Shown: positions 43,286-56,632, counted from the stretch's first letter. The stretch: 64,000 nt of DNA from Fagopyrum homotropicum (GCA_033239125.1 BSWB01000001.1:40087501-40151500); one strand, 5' to 3'. Program-made: numbers and translations. Notes: generated from the sequence alone by a model not told the origin.

Positions 43286-44715
43286 TGACCGAAGGTATTT
43301 CTATGGTCGTCTATACCCAATCAAAAGTAAATCCCGACTTAGCACTATGAACAAGTATAGTGATTAAGTAAGGGTCGAACCCAAGAGAGTAAAGGTGTTT
43401 TAGATGCAATTATCGATTATAATGATAAGTGACACAAAGGGGGGGGGGTTTGGTTAAATTGATGCACAAAAACTTATGAAAATGATTAATGCGACAAGTA
43501 AGACAATAATGGATGAATCTACACTAGGTTAATTCTAAGCATGCAATTGCTACTTTGGTGCGTTCCTTTTATAAATTCTTAAGTAATCTCCCGTCTCGAT
43601 CATACTTATGTGCTGAGCCAACCGGCATCAACACAACTTAACTTATTAAAGTTCCGTAAACCTACTAGAACAAATAACAAGTTAGCATTCAAACAAAGAC
43701 TAAGGGATATAAAGAGAAGATTAAAACCGTTAAACTTATCTTTATATTTGTGTTCCTTTTCTTTAAGTAATTACTACCCGTTATTACTTAAAGTTGCTAC
43801 TAGATTAAAGACCCGAACCCGGAACCTGTTAATCCTAGTTGTTTACGTGCACTTTAGAACCTAAGGTGATCAATCTCAAGTAATAGTTAACATGCAATTA
43901 AACAATGGAGATCAAGGAAACACAAAGCATTACTGAATAAAAACTTATATTAAAAAGAACTTACAACCAAAGTAACAAAGCAGCTTCAAACCAACCCAAT
44001 ATAACATGGGAGTTAGCAACTCATTACAATGGAAAAACTCAAGTCTAAAATGAATTCTGTGGGGAAAAGTATATATGGGTGATCCTAGCAATCAGCCATG
44101 GACTATTTATACTACAAAAGACACTTAATTAGGAGTAAATAGCCGGCCTAAAACAGCCACCTCAAATGCCATGAAGGTGGTGTAAACAGCCGGAGTAAAG
44201 CTTCTGGCGTTAAACCGCAGGGGCGGCCTTCAAGAACCGCAGAGGCGGTTTAGGCATAATCGGTTGATCTTCTTCAGAACCGCAGGGGCGGCTACACAAC
44301 TCCGTAGGGGCGGATCTTTAATGCACTTCAACGTCTGACCTTTTGCCTTCCGGACATTTCTGATGTCAAGGCGCAGGGGTGCCTTAAGGCCAACGCAGGG
44401 GCGGTGTCACAAACTCTTCACCTTCCAACTCCCAAGGCGAGGCGCAAGCAGGGCGCATAGGGAGGCGTAGGGGAGCTGGTCTTCGTCTTGTCAAGGCAAG
44501 TCACCGCAGGGGCGGCTGCAAGGACCCGTAGGGGCGGTAAGGCAGCAGAAGCTTTGCTTCGTGATCGATCTTCACTCCTAAGTGCTTATAACTCCTTCTT
44601 TAGCTTCTTTTGATCTTCTTCTTCGGGACCAAGGAGTTAGTAGCATAAACCAACACTAATGCAATAAAAAGACTCTAAAAACTACCCTAATTGATATTGA
44701 TTCCATCACCTATCA
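43286..44715 (-). repeat. 3' LTR of element F
   Basis: Collinear with the LTRs of C: tgaccgaagg to tcacctatca. A TATA box (GTATAAATAG) is at 44103-44112, a G10 run is at about 43439-43448, and gcaggggcgg-type motifs lie at 44217-44537. It keeps the segment deleted in C's left LTR. Confidence 0.92.
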
Positions 44716-45349
44716 AACTCCCCCATACTTAGACCTTTTACTCGTCCCGAGTAAAAACAAATGTCATCAACTAGACTCAAAGGCCTCAGGAAGCATGAGT
44801 AAGCAGAAAGATAATGGAAAACAAGAGAAAAGCAAAGAAAGAAAGAAGTAAAATAGAGGAAATGTGAGAAAAAGAGATACTACCATCCTTATCGCTCCAA
44901 GGGTGGCCTACCCGGACAACCTCCTTATGACTCCCCTTCTTATGTCGCCAAAACGCCGGAAGGGAAACCTACACTCGGTGTCACTCATCTTGCCAAGGCG
45001 CCCTTTCGGGTTTTCACCTTGCCACTCTTCTTCTTTTCTCACTAAAACTCACATCCCTCAAGTCCAATTTTGCACCAATCTAAGGTTGGTCGGACTACCT
45101 TCTTTTTACCTAAACCGCCCTTTCGGGTTTTCGGTTTATCCAAGGATTTTCATGCCTTTTTTTTCAGTTCTTTGGCTTTTTCTTTTTTTTTTTTCAAACT
45201 GATTTCAACAAGGCAAGATAAATGCCAAAAACAACACAATAAACTGTACAATCAATGATATGTCCCTCCCCCATACTTGAAGTGCACTGTGTCCTCAAAG
45301 TGGAAATGAGTCAAAGATAAATGTGGGAGAAGGAAAAGAAATGTACCCC
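44716..45349 (-). other. 3' spacer of element F with polypurine tract
   Basis: aactcccccatactt, complement of the polypurine tract, abuts the LTR. The spacer repeats the pyrimidine runs and cgccctttcgggttttc segments of C and has no supported ORF. Confidence 0.78.
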
Positions 45350-46417
45350 TCACTGGAGTGGTCCGGATGGACAACCTGGACCCTCCTCTGGCGGGTAGGG
45401 GAAGTGGCAGAAGAAATGCTCCTAGCGTTGGTGAAGGGTGTCAATACGGTCCTCCTGAGCCTCCATCCTCTCTCTAAATGAAGTCTCATAGCTAGCTTGC
45501 CAAGCTAGCTGTTGAGTCTCCAACTGCTGCTGATGAGCCGCTTGCCAAGCATCCTCACGGCGGTCAAAGTGAGTGGTCATGGAGGAGGCAAACCTGAACT
45601 GCCACGCCTGTTGCTGCTCAAGCATGGACCGTTGGTACTCGGTCTGCCATGCCTGGTGCTGTGTAGTCAAATCCGCCATCTGTTCCTGCAGACTCTCCAT
45701 GGTCTGACTATCGTGTCCCGCCGTCGGCATCTCCTCATCGGTGGTGTGGGCCCCGCTAGAGCCGGCTGCGTACCTCCCAACAATGTCAACCTGAGGCCGT
45801 CTCGCAGGTACAGGGTCAACCGGTACATATAGGTCGGAGAGCTCTTCTCCCAATGGGAGTCGACAAGGTAGATATGTGATGTGACTCCCATCTGCAAGGG
45901 AGATCCAGAACCGATGCTCCCCGTCTCTCCTGAGGAGCGTGCACCTCCTCAATAATCCTTCGGTGTATAAGGGTGCCTCCAAACCCTCTTCCAATGGAGG
46001 AAGATCCATCACCTGTGCAGCTAATAATGATATGATCCCACCTCCAACGATGTCCTGAAGCTCATTCTTCCTAATCCCCTTAAGAGCGGTAAGGAAGAGA
46101 TATGCCCAATCCGGCACCCAATTATTCGTGGAGAGGCAAGAATATATCAATGAAAGGTCCTTAAGAGCGACCTTATTCTCCTCCTTGTGTCCACAAAAGA
46201 CACTCATGAAGACCTTTGAGATGAGCCTCAAACAGGGGTGAGTGAATTTGTTGGAGTACTCACCTCCTGCATGAAACTTTGACCTAGTGGCGACCTGCCA
46301 AAATTCCAACAAATCAGGCGTCGGAATGGGTTCCATCCAATCATCAGAAGCAGCTATGGTCACCCCTAATACCTCCTGTATTTGGGTGTAATCCAATGTG
46401 TATTTCCTCTTGTTGTA
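45350..46417 (-). pseudogene. ORF1 of element F, C-terminal part
   Basis: The frame runs from the G insertion point (46417) to a TAG at 45422 and on to a TGA at 45350-45352. It is close to ORF1 of C: HAGGEYSNKFTHPCLRLISKV, GHKEENKVALKDL, LYTEGLLRRCTLLRRDGE. A Gln/Trp-rich coiled coil with repeated QQAWQ-like units fills the end. The N-terminus was displaced beyond the window by G. In C this domain carries a frameshift that F lacks. Confidence 0.8.
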
Positions 46418-48181
46418 TGTTCGCTCCAAATGGTGTGTGCAAGCTTTAAATTTATAACCCTAGATGTTTGTCTAAAACAAGGATGCGAACCCGTAGTATA
46501 CGGGTCAATCGTAGTAAAAGCAAGAATTCCGGGGTGTCGATCTCAAGGACTTAGGTGAAACAAAATCAAAATATAGGTAGTCAATGTTGCAACTAACCAC
46601 AAAAGCAATTAAAGCAATCAAAGATGATAAAAAGTCAATCAAAGGAACATGCAATTCTAGGGATTAAAGCATCTAGTTGTGGTTCCAACTCAAGATCTCA
46701 AGATAAGCGGACAAAGCTGAGATTTTGCAAAGGGAAGGTGTTACTAAAGTGGAATAGATCACCGGGTAAGTCTCACTACTCACTAATCCCAAAACTAAAG
46801 AACCTATTACCGGGTAAGTCTCAAGGTACTAAGGAAAGGAATTATAATCTCAAACTAACACTCCAACTAAGGGAATATAATCAACCTTTACCGGGTAAGT
46901 CTCAGGCTAACTCACAAAGATGGAACGAAAGCACACTCAAACGCCAATAAAGGATAAACCTTTATTACCTACACTTATGATCTTGGGTAAACAAACAAAG
47001 GAATTACCGGGTAAGTCTCATCCTAAGCTTGCATTGAACCAGGAAAGGTATAATAAGAATAGGATTTGGCAAACTCTAACACTTAACTCTCAGTTTCGGA
47101 TCAGAAAAGGTCACCTCGGTAAGACGAATTCCACCCCGGCCGAGATGTTGATCGACTGAACGAGATGTTCTAAGGTTAAGGGTAATGACTCGAACTTTCA
47201 GGGTCCTACGGGAATTTAAGATTATTCCATCATTGTTTTTCCCACAACCTTCAGCCAATCACCCTAGAATCACACAAAGAAATTAGCCACTCATCATCAT
47301 GAAAGCAATAATCAAATATAAGGGAAGAAAGTGAATATTTGAACAGAAAAACCTTAAGAACAAGGCTTCAATAACTAAATCAAATATCACAAATATAAGC
47401 GTTCCTTGGATAACAAATCCAACTAGACAAATCAATAAGAAGGGAATCTAAGAAAGTCTTACAAAACCCTTCACAAAAGCTATAACAAGCTATCAATCCT
47501 TCCTTCAGTCTTCCTTCCTTCGAAACCCTAGAGAAAATCCCTTAATTGCTGGATGCTATCAGCCCTCTAGGCTTGTATAAGCATGGTTGAACTTGTGGAA
47601 AATCCAACCCTTTATATAGGAGAACTATCTCCCAAAGATAAAATATCTTAAAAAGATATTATCTTAATAAAATATATCTTAATCGCTAAAATAGATCTCC
47701 AAAATATATAATCTTCTTTCCAGAAATCCAGCCTAAAAATATAAGATCTCTCCTTCCAAAAATAAAAGATCTCAGCCAAGAATAAACGATCTCCCCGCAT
47801 CATGGTATTCGCCTCGGTCGAGACGCTCCTCAAGATCACCTCGGTCGAGGTGACTCTGTAGTCAACCGAGGTGACTCTAAACTGAATGTGAAATCTCTCA
47901 AATCTGGTCCAAAGTGAATCTCTAATCCATTTCCATGCTTCCTGGATTCTTCCTTAAGCTCCTGAATGTAGCTCCAATGACACCTTAGCTCATTTAGCTC
48001 CATTTTGATGCAAAACGTGCCATTTTACCTACGAGTACAACGAAACTTGGTGTAGACCTCGATTCCCGCAAAGGTAGATGAAACGACAATATAATCATAT
48101 AATATACATTCAAACATGCAGATTATTGAAGATAAAACGTCTAAACAAGTCCCAAAATATAGACTATAATTCATGCTATCA
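46418..48181 (-). repeat. 3' LTR of element G
   Basis: It is collinear with B's LTR (tgttcgctcc to catgctatca) and clearly diverged from it. It has a TATATAAAG box at 47610-47618, four accgggtaagtctca repeats at about 46762, 46808, 46889 and 47005, and CCTCGGTCGAGG motifs at about 47813-47872. Confidence 0.92.
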
Positions 48182-49607
48182 AAATACCCCATACTTGTCC
48201 CTTGCTTGTCCCCAAGCAAGTTCCAAATCTAAAATACAAGATAGAATGGATTATAAGTCATAAAGATCGATGAAAAGTATTTCAAAACATTTTTTTGTGG
48301 TTTGCTCCGCTCATAGATCACTCTAAGAGAATGCTTCATGGAATTTAAAATCAAAATATGCTCAAACATTTTATAAATATAAGGAAGTTGTTCATCTTTG
48401 CATAAAATCATAGAATGCATAATAAATCATAATCATTGAAATTAATCATGTATAATCCAGTTTAAACCACCAAGTCAATCAACAAGCTCGAGGTCTCAAG
48501 GGCTTTTCAAGAGAAGGTCAAAAAACGTGTGAGGGCGGGATGTATATAGGGAATGTGGTGCTAGAATCCGGGAAAAGGGATCTTTTACTTCACTTCCTTT
48601 TGAACTTCAACATCTTCCACCAATAAGCTTTGCTAATTTACTTTTTAATTTACTTTTTGGGATGCATAGACAGAGGTGCACAATAACCGAAGCCTAGGAG
48701 ATTAGCAATCATCAATTTCTAGAGATGCCTCAAACCCTTGATGCACATACCATGACCCATTAGGAATATCGCTCAATCCGACTTTGGCAAGACACAAACA
48801 CCCAGCTATGTGAATGGTGTCGAGTTACTCATCATCATGATTGACTTCCCCAAACCTATTTGTTTCTTTCTAACTTTCAGCCAACATCTCAACTTTTCTT
48901 TCACTTGCTTTTCACCTGCGTGCTTCCAAATTCCCGGATAGGTAAAGGAAGGCAAATATGTATATGAGGGGCTAAGCATGATCAAGAAGAAGAAGAGAAG
49001 AGAATGAATTGCCTTAATCATCCCAGGAAGAGAGTGAGAGAACTCATCATGTGGTGTCAACCTTCAAATTTAACATAATTTGGATAAAAACAAAGTATTA
49101 AACATGCCACAAATTTCAAACAAAGCACTTAGCAACTTAAACATAATATAAAACCTTTCAAACATATAAAGATTTCAAAACCAGTCTGCATACAAAATCT
49201 TCACTGAGGTCATTTCCACATAAGAAGCACCAAAATCGTTTCGAAAACTGTCTCAGTTAAACCACCTCGGTCGAGATGTTCTAAGTAAACCGAGGTAAAG
49301 TACCTCGATCGGTCAGAATTACTTCGGTCGAGGTCAAAAAAAAATTTTAAAACCAGTTTTTGACGTTTTTCTCAATCAAATAACCTGTATGCATGCATGT
49401 AGTCTCAGATTAGCATATAGAGCAGGATAAAATCATAAATATCCATCTAGAGTCATACAATCATCCACATAAGTCAAATAATACATATCCGAATACCCCA
49501 TACTTGGGACACATTGTCTCAATGGATCAAATAAGTCATAAGAACAGAATACTCACCGGACAAAGCTGAGCTGCATAATAAACAAAGAAAAGAAATCCCT
49601 GCAAGCT
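48182..49607 (-). other. 3' spacer of element G with polypurine tract and conserved block
   Basis: The polypurine complement is at 48182-48196. The conserved block at 48660-48860 is nearly the same as in B and E. CCTCGGTCGAGG-type motifs are at 49263-49337. No ORF is supported. Confidence 0.8.
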
Positions 49608-49818
49608 CTAGTCCTGATCTGTTGGCGGCGGTGGAGGGTATGATATGTACGGATGTTGGGACGGGTCGAATGGATGTCCCATCATATGCTGGAGCTGGAT
49701 CTCCATCATCCGGCGCTGATAGTGTTGGCTCTCCAGTATCTGATGAGTCCGGCTATCCAACTCTCGGTGAAGGTCATCCAAACGTCCCCCTAGATCGAAG
49801 GTCATGGCTGTGTAGGAG
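49608..49818 (-). pseudogene. ORF1 of element G, C-terminal end, fused to gag of E
   Basis: The last 70 codons of ORF1 (SYTAMTFDLGGRLDD, MGHPFDPSQHPYI, Pro-rich end) match the end of B's ORF1. They are open with the upstream 49 codons of the E-type gag start (49819-49973), giving a 121-codon chimeric frame with the ATG of gag. The rest of ORF1 is at 61597-62676; about 40-55 codons between the pieces are missing. The fusion is a deletion product, not a known protein. Confidence 0.75.
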
Positions 49819-50072
49819 TCCAACTCTGCTTGAAGATCCCGCTCCTTGTTTTCAGCCATCTTTCTTTCTTTGAGCTTCTTCCTCAAAGTCTTCTCAAGTT
49901 CTTGATCAAGAGGTAAGAGGTCTTTGTTGTTTCTAGATCTGCGCATATACCTAAGGTAACTTGCAAATATCATTCAAAGGAGATATCAAATAACAAGAGC
50001 AAAGCTCCCAAGCTTGACAACCAATAACCGAATTCGGCCTAAACCAAATCCCCGGCAACGGCGCCAAAAACT
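49819..50072 (-). mobile_element. truncated second copy of element E (gag start, leader, primer site)
   Basis: This segment is nearly identical to 59646-59899, covering the gag start MIFASYLRYMRRSRNN, leader and tRNA-Asp primer site (50049-50066). It sits outside the left LTR of E, so the arrangement on the minus strand is LTR, full interior, LTR, partial interior. The break is around 49819 with a few shared bases. Confidence 0.85.
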
Positions 50073-51773
50073 TGTTCGCCTCGAAGCATGCGTGCAATCA
50101 AGCTTTAAATTTATAAAAACTAGAATCGAGCAAGTGAACCCGCAGTGTATGGATCGGCGTAATAAAGCAAGAATTCCAGAGTGTCGAACTCAGGGATTTG
50201 GGGGGAACAAATTTAGTTCGCAAATCGTCAAACAAGTAAAGTTAATAAGCTTTGCAAATATTGGGAAAACAACAACCCTAAAGATCCAGGTATCTAATTG
50301 TGGCAATCGATTCAAGATATACTAAAGAACTAAGGACAGAGTTAAGAGTTGCAAAGGTATGCTAAGGTAAAGCAATGTACGGTGAAGTTCCAAGGCTTTA
50401 TATGACTTATCTAAAGACACTCTCTTAAAGGTTGTTGAGGCTTCAGTATAGAAAGGATCTCAAGACAAGAATTAATCTCAAATACCCAAACTTGTGACCC
50501 AAGGATTAAAACTAACTAAAACGATTAAGGTTGTGACACTCGAAATCGAAGTAGAGGTTGTTGAGGCTTCACTACTACCTAGAAAAGGGCAAACCTAGAC
50601 TAGATTAAAGCTAATCTTTAACCTTGGATCAAAGTAAAAGCAAAGTTCGTAAACTAGGGTAAATTACGGGCACATCTTGAGTTCCACGGCCGTGGAAGCT
50701 CAAGAACAGACCGTGATCTTGGTTCGTCGGCGAAATCTCTCTAACTCTCAGGGTCCAATCAAATTACGATCGATCTATCATTATCTAAGCCACAACTATC
50801 AACCCTTCACCTTATAATTGCTTAAGGGTTTTAGCCAATAACCATTGTCATGATATCACAAATCAATTTAAGAAGAATGAAAGATGAAAACCTTCGAAAA
50901 CTCAAATATAACTCAAAGTCAATCTCAAATCCAAAACACAAATCGGAATATTCAATGGATTCGGAATAGAACATAAAACCTCACAAAATCTAAGGCAAGT
51001 ATGAAGAACGGGATGTCAATCCGTCTTCAATGACAAAAGCTAGAAAAAAAGGCGCAACTTCCACCACACACGATCTTCGGGAATCAAAATTGCCGGCCTT
51101 CCGCACGTTCCTCACGAAACCCTAAGGTTAACTCTTCCAAGCGAGGTTCTCCAAGCCTAAGCGAATCCTTCCCAAAGCGATGATTCCGAAAACTCTCTCC
51201 TCCCGCCTTTTTATATGACGGGGCAAAATAACCGTACCGGCCCACTGCGTAAATGACGTGGCAATAATTGGTTCGTCAAAAGATCGCCTAAATCATGGTC
51301 TCAAGGGGTTCCACGACCGTGGTTTAGGGCGTGGAAGTGGGTTACGGTCTCATATTATTTCCACGACCGTACTTTAGACCGTGTAACTCTTTGGAATGCT
51401 CCACGCTCATGATGCCAAGATCCACGGCCGTGGTTTAGAGCGTGGACTTCTCTACGGCCGTATTTTAGGGCGTGAAAGTGTAAATTGCTTGTGGTTTCCT
51501 TTATGTCGTGTCATTCCTCATCCTAGCATCTCCTTTGGCTTCTTTGATGTGTTCCTAATCCTTGGATGTGCTCAAATCCTCTCCTATCTCTCTCAATTGG
51601 TTCGGTTTTAGCTCTTATTCACCTATAATCAACACAAAGCTAATGTAGACCTCCATATCGAAAATATAGACAAACTAGCTAACAAATGCTTCAATGCCTT
51701 ATCAATGAACACTATAATGGATGAAAAACAACTAGAAAAAGTGCCTAGAATATCGCAACATTTCATGCTAACA
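50073..51773 (-). repeat. left LTR of element E
   Basis: tgttcgcctc to catgctaaca, 1701 bp. A minus-strand TATA box (CATATAAAAAG) is at 51207-51217. Several CCACGGCCGTGG variants lie at 50688-50705 and 51317-51475. About a dozen differences from the right LTR are visible in the first 350 bp. Confidence 0.92.
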
Positions 51774-53134
51774 AAATACCCCATACTTGCCACTTGCTTG
51801 TCCCCAAGCAAGGTCTTTTGAAAGCTTAGAACATAAGTTAGGATGAAATATGCATGCAAACTCAAAAACAAAACATCTTTTAGGTAAATGTGTGTCTAGT
51901 CAATAGATCATTCTCAAACCTTGCTTCATTCACTCTTGAAACGCTTATATACATAACCAAAGAATGTAAAGGAAAGAAACATCATGAATTGATTAAACTT
52001 CAATGTAAACATCATAACCTTCAAGCATTATCAAAATCAAGCATAAGAAACTTCAATTTAGATCACCAAGTCAAACAACATTCTTTTGATCTTAAGGACT
52101 TCCAAGTAAGGTCTAGAATGCGGAAGGGAGGGAAAACTTATAAGGAATGTGGTGCTGAATCCGGGAAAGTGGACAACTAACTCTTTTCTTTTTATTTCGA
52201 TTTGCAACACCATCAACTTTGAGCTTTGATCTCTTCTTTTCACATCATTTTTCAACTTTACTTTTGGAGTTATGGACAGCGGTGCACAAAAACCGAAGCC
52301 TAGGAGATCGGCGTATCTCAATTTCGAGATGCCTCAAACCTTTGATGCACATACCATAATCCGTTAGGAATATCGCTCAATCCGACTTTGGCAAGACACA
52401 AACACCCGGTTATGTGAATGGTGCCGAGTTACTCATCGTCATGATTGACTTCCCCAAACCTATTATTTCTATTCTGTGGATGCAAACAATTGCTTTCATG
52501 GCCCTCCCACATCAAACATGTTAAAACATAACTCCTCCAAATTCCCGGATAGGTAAGAGAGGCAATTATTTCATTGAGGGGCTAAATGAACAAAGAAAGG
52601 TGAAAGAAAGGTCGAATTGCTTTAACCATTTCATAAAGAAGTATAAGAACTTATCATGTGATTTCAACCTCGATTTCTCAATATGATTTAGATAAAACTC
52701 TTCACATTATGAAACTTGCAAGAAAGGAAAATCAACACATTCAATTCCTTTTCAATTCATTATTCGTTTAGGCATACAATTGTCATCAAAAACTCAATTC
52801 ACAAGTAGTAATTATCATAGAAATCATCTCAATTCCTAGAAGCACAAAACCTTTTAGATTTTTCAAAATTTTTCAATTTTTATGGGTTTTTTCAAAAGCT
52901 TTTTCATGCAATGCAGTAATGAAACGTGTGACAATAAAATGAAACATGCAAAGTGTTCTCGAATCAAGGCAAGCAAAGTGAGTAGAGTTATTACAAACGA
53001 TAGTCACACCCCACCCCATACTTCAGACAAACATTGTCCCTAATGTTCAAAAAGAAATAAGGAAAAGAAAGAAAGGAAAAATAAAATCACAAGACGGCGG
53101 TGGAGCGGCTAAAACTCTCAATCATGCATAGTCA
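51774..53134 (-). other. 3' spacer of element E with polypurine tract and conserved block
   Basis: The polypurine complement aaataccccatacttg starts at 51774. The conserved block is at 52269-52463. The rest is AT-rich with no supported ORF. Confidence 0.8.
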
Positions 53135-54631
53135 TCACTGCGGTGGAGGCGGTGGTGGAAACGGGAAGAAGCTGGAGTCGAAGTTCAGCCCAAACTGCTG
53201 GCGGTTGATGTCCCTCATCATCCTATCATGCTCATCAGCTCGTACGTCCCTAGCGTCCTGCCGGATCTCCAAATCTCCTACTCTATTGGAGAGGTCGGTA
53301 GCCCAGTCCGGCAGTTGCTCGTACCACTCCGGTGCCTGTCTGTACCAAGATGGTGCATCCTGTGGGTCCGGTGCCGATGGCGGCTGTGCATACTATGTGG
53401 GCGGAGCTTCCATCCACTCCGGCTGTGATCTATACCAATCAGGAGGGGTATCCATCCATGTCGGCCTCTCACTCACGCTAGCACGGCGAGAGGAAGAGGT
53501 TCCTGAATGTCCAGCTGGTCGTGGTGAGCGCCTGGGAGGGTCAGGGAAATGTGCCGACTGATCCGGGAAAGTGCCAAAGTCATGCTCCTCACCTCCTCCT
53601 ATCTCCTCCTCCTCATCTGCATCCGGTACCTCATCGGGGACGTAGGGAGGTGCTACTAACCTATTCGCATGCATAGCAGCGAAGGTCAGCTTCCAATTAT
53701 GGCGTCCAGCCATAATGGAATACTCAAAGAGCCATGGAATGCCTCTACCTCCTCTATCCTCCCATGGAATGGAAGCGGTAGGTGGACCTCTATGCCTAGG
53801 AAAGATCAAACCTCTAGTCATGAGGCTTTGGAGACCCAACGGTCTCGCCGCTATCCTAGTACAAGCAGAAAAATCTATCCCCAACTATCTAGCGATGTGG
53901 GTGACCATACAACCATATCCAATGTTCCCGGGTCTCTTATTCTTGAGCTTAATCATGGTGGAGGCTAAGAGGGTAGCACAGTCAGCAGGTCTACCGTGCA
54001 ACATAGCGTAAAGGAGGAACAACTCATCTGTCTTAATCTTCTAAGAGGTCTCGGTCCTAGGGAAAAGACACTCAGAAAGTACTCTATGGGCTATCTTCAA
54101 GGCTAAGTGATAGATAAGGTTAGCCTTGGTGTCAGCTGGCTGCCAGCGGTCCTCGCTGGCATAGATCATAGCAATGTCCTCCCAGAAATCCTTAGCGTAT
54201 ACACCGCTAGGAAAACGACCATTGAAGGTCTCTTGGAACCCAAAGAAGGCTCCGAACTCTAAGATCGAGAACTCGTAGTTCTCCTCCATCAGCCTAAAGG
54301 AAATTGTCCTATCCATATGGCTATGCTCAAAAGAGATCACAATCTCTCTAGTAATCTCCTCATATGCGTCTTCCCTAATAGCGGAGAAGACAATCAAGCC
54401 GGCTCTATCTAGAAGCCATGTAAGGTCATTCACCACATTCACCGGCTCTAACTCCTCAAGAACTAAGTAGCACGGTCCTATGACTGTCCTCTTCTCGATC
54501 CTTTCTAAGGAATCGAGGTAATCCTCATGGATTTTTGGAATTCTAGGGGGTGGGGGTGATGGTGGCTCACTAGGAGGTACTTGGGAGGAGGAGGAAGCAT
54601 CACCTTTCCTCTTCTTGCTTCTAGTAGACAT
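53135..54631 (-). pseudogene. ORF1 of element E
   Basis: The preferred start is MSTRSKKRKGDASSSSQ (54631), a basic and Ser/Pro-rich N-terminus like B's. The globular region follows (MDRTISFRLMEENYEF, FGAFFGFQETF, KDFWEDIAMIY, NLIYHLALKIAHRVLSECLF). Stops near 54041, 53885 and 53393 lie in one frame, so the protein was about 498 residues long before three nonsense changes. The end has acidic, Trp/Pro-rich repeats (PPDWYRSQPEW, APSWYRQAPEW) and a Pro-rich tail (FFPFPPPPPQ). No membrane segment is visible. Function is unknown. Confidence 0.75.
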
Positions 54632-55291
54632 TCTCCTAATCAAATCCATTTCAAAGGGAAAATTACGGCCTGTTCTACAACTTCCACGGCCATGGTTCAC
54701 CCAAAGACCGTGGTTCGGCTCTGATTTATTCAAAACTCAATCAATTCATACCAAATTCACCAGGCAATAGTCCTAGACTAATTCCAATCCAATTTCAATC
54801 AGTTTTCCTAAAAATTCTTGCAAAAATTGAGCCAAATCGACAAAGTAGAGAAAGAGAAGAAAACCTAGGTTTTGGATTCTTAAAATCCAAATTCCGTCTT
54901 TTTCAAGGATTGTTCACTTGATTTGTTGATTCGATCTTGTAATTGGTTGAATTTGCTTCACTTTAGGCTCAAGAATCGTTCAAAACGATTACCGAACGAA
55001 GAAATGCGAGATGGGGAAGATATACGGCGTTTAGGGCGTGGAAGAGAAGTGTTTGTGGTGTTTTTGTGAAGGCAGGTGGTTTATATAGTGGCCGTAAAAT
55101 TTTTTGAAAATCACGGTCATTTGGGGGTTCCACGGCCGTGGTTTTGTACGGAACCGTGGTTTTGGTGATTTTTCTCAGATATTTGCAAATTACGGTTACT
55201 GTAGCTTCCACGACCGTTGTTTAGGGCGTGGAACTCTCTGTAATGTGCCAAAATCCAAGTTTCGTCAATTTCCTTAAACCTATTCCTCTCC
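54632..55291 (-). other. pol-ORF1 spacer of element E
   Basis: The CCACGGCCGTGG motif and variants occur at 54684-54715, 55023-55035, 55126-55165 and 55208-55233. No ORF beyond chance length is supported. Confidence 0.75.
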
Positions 55292-55309
55292 CTTGGGTTG
55301 CCTCCCAAG
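55292..55309 (-). other. predicted RNA hairpin after pol, element E
   Basis: The sense strand reads CTTGGG-AGGCAA-CCCAAG, identical to B, 41 nt beyond the integrase stop at 55350. Confidence 0.7.
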
Positions 55310-55349
55310 AAGCGCTTGTTTAAGGTCCGTAGGTAGACCGTACATGCAC

Positions 55350-56632
55350 TTATTCGAGTGCGGTAGGTGCAAACTCTTCAGCTTGGAGTTCCGGTGAGTA
55401 CTTCTTGAGTCGTTGACCATTCACCTTGAAGCTTCCGCCCTTTTCACCCCATACTTCAACTGCACCATGGGGAAAAACACGTTTGATTAGATAAGGTCCG
55501 GTCCAACGAGATTTAAGCTTACCTGGGAAGAGACGAAGTCTTGAATTGAAGAGGAGAACTTGATCTCCTTCTTTGAGGTCTTTTGGAATGATATGCTTAT
55601 CATGCCAACGCTTCACTCTTTCTTTATAAATCTTGGTGTTTTCGTAGGCGTTTAAGCGAAGTTCTTCAAGCTCGTTAAGGTCCAAGAGGCGCTTCTCGCC
55701 CGCTTCCTTTATGCTGAAGTTCAACCACTTTATTGCCCAATACGCCTTATGTTCCAGCTCTACCGGCAAGTGACAAGTCTTCCCACACACAAGATTGTAT
55801 GGTGTTGTTCCTATGAGAGTCTTATATGCAGTCCGGTATGCCCACAATGCATCATCTAGCTTCAAAGACCAATCCTTCCTTGTCCTTGAAACCGTCTTTT
55901 CTAGGATTCCTTTAATCTCCCAGTTTGAAATCTCCACTTGTCCACTCGTTTGTGGATGGTAAGGGGTGGCGATCTTGTGAGTCACCCCATACTTAGCTAG
56001 TAGAGCTTCGAATCGTCGGGCAATGAAGTGAGAGCCTCCATCACTAATGATAGTCCGTGGTGTCCCAAATCGTGGGAAAATGGTCTTGTTAAAGAACTTA
56101 ACCACAACCATGGCATCATTAGTAGGAGAGGCAATTGCTTCAACCCATCTCGAAACATAATCTACAGCTAGAAGTATGTATTGGTTTCCACAAGATGATG
56201 GGAAAGGTCCAATGAAGTCTACTCCCCAAACGTCAAAGATCTCTACCTCCTGAATGTTGTTAAGAGGCATTTCATTTCTCCTAGATATGTTCCATGTTCT
56301 TTGACAAGCATCGCAGCAGGAAACAAAGGTTTGCACATCTTTAAATAAAGTAGGCCAAAAGAATCCAGATTGCAATACCTTAGCGCTAGTCTTGTTCGAG
56401 CTAGCGTGTCCTCCACAAGGTAGTGAATGACAATGACAAATGACACTTTGCATCTCGTCATCCGGCACACATCGTCGAATGATGCCGTCAAGACCTCTCT
56501 TAAAGAGGAGAGGTTCATTCTAAAAGTATTGCCGGACATCCTTAAAGAACTTCTTCCTTTGTGCATAGGATAATCCGGGTGGTAATTCCTGGCAAACCAA
56601 ATAGTTAACAAAATCAGCAAACCATGGTTCAT
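55350..56632 (-). pseudogene. pol: integrase of element E
   Basis: The core is open over 372 codons (56468-55350). The zinc finger (HCHSLPCGGHASSNKTSAK, CCDACQRT) is followed by catalytic residues in VDFIGPF, ISDGGSHF and GQVEISNWE. The C-terminal domain has GPYLIKRVFPHGAVEVWGEK and FKVNGQRLK. An in-frame TAG near 56520 separates it from the RNase H-proximal part. Because it keeps the triad, this family is a candidate source of integrase for the B/G lineage, though this copy is broken. Confidence 0.92.

Larger units (their letters stand above)
43286..46417 (-). mobile_element. Athila-type retrotransposon F (C family), 3' part
   Basis: The 3' LTR (43286-44715) is followed by the same 3' spacer and ORF1 as in element C. 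It is interrupted by element G at 46418, and the rest of F lies right of the window. ACACC precedes the LTR at 43281-43285; its duplicate is expected outside. Confidence 0.88.

Noticed and set aside
42960..43350. Possible host gene exon in the GC-richer stretch before element F
   Set aside because: No frame longer than about 80 codons and no splice pattern is convincing. The stretch continues the chromovirus-like LTR and contains a short tandem duplication.
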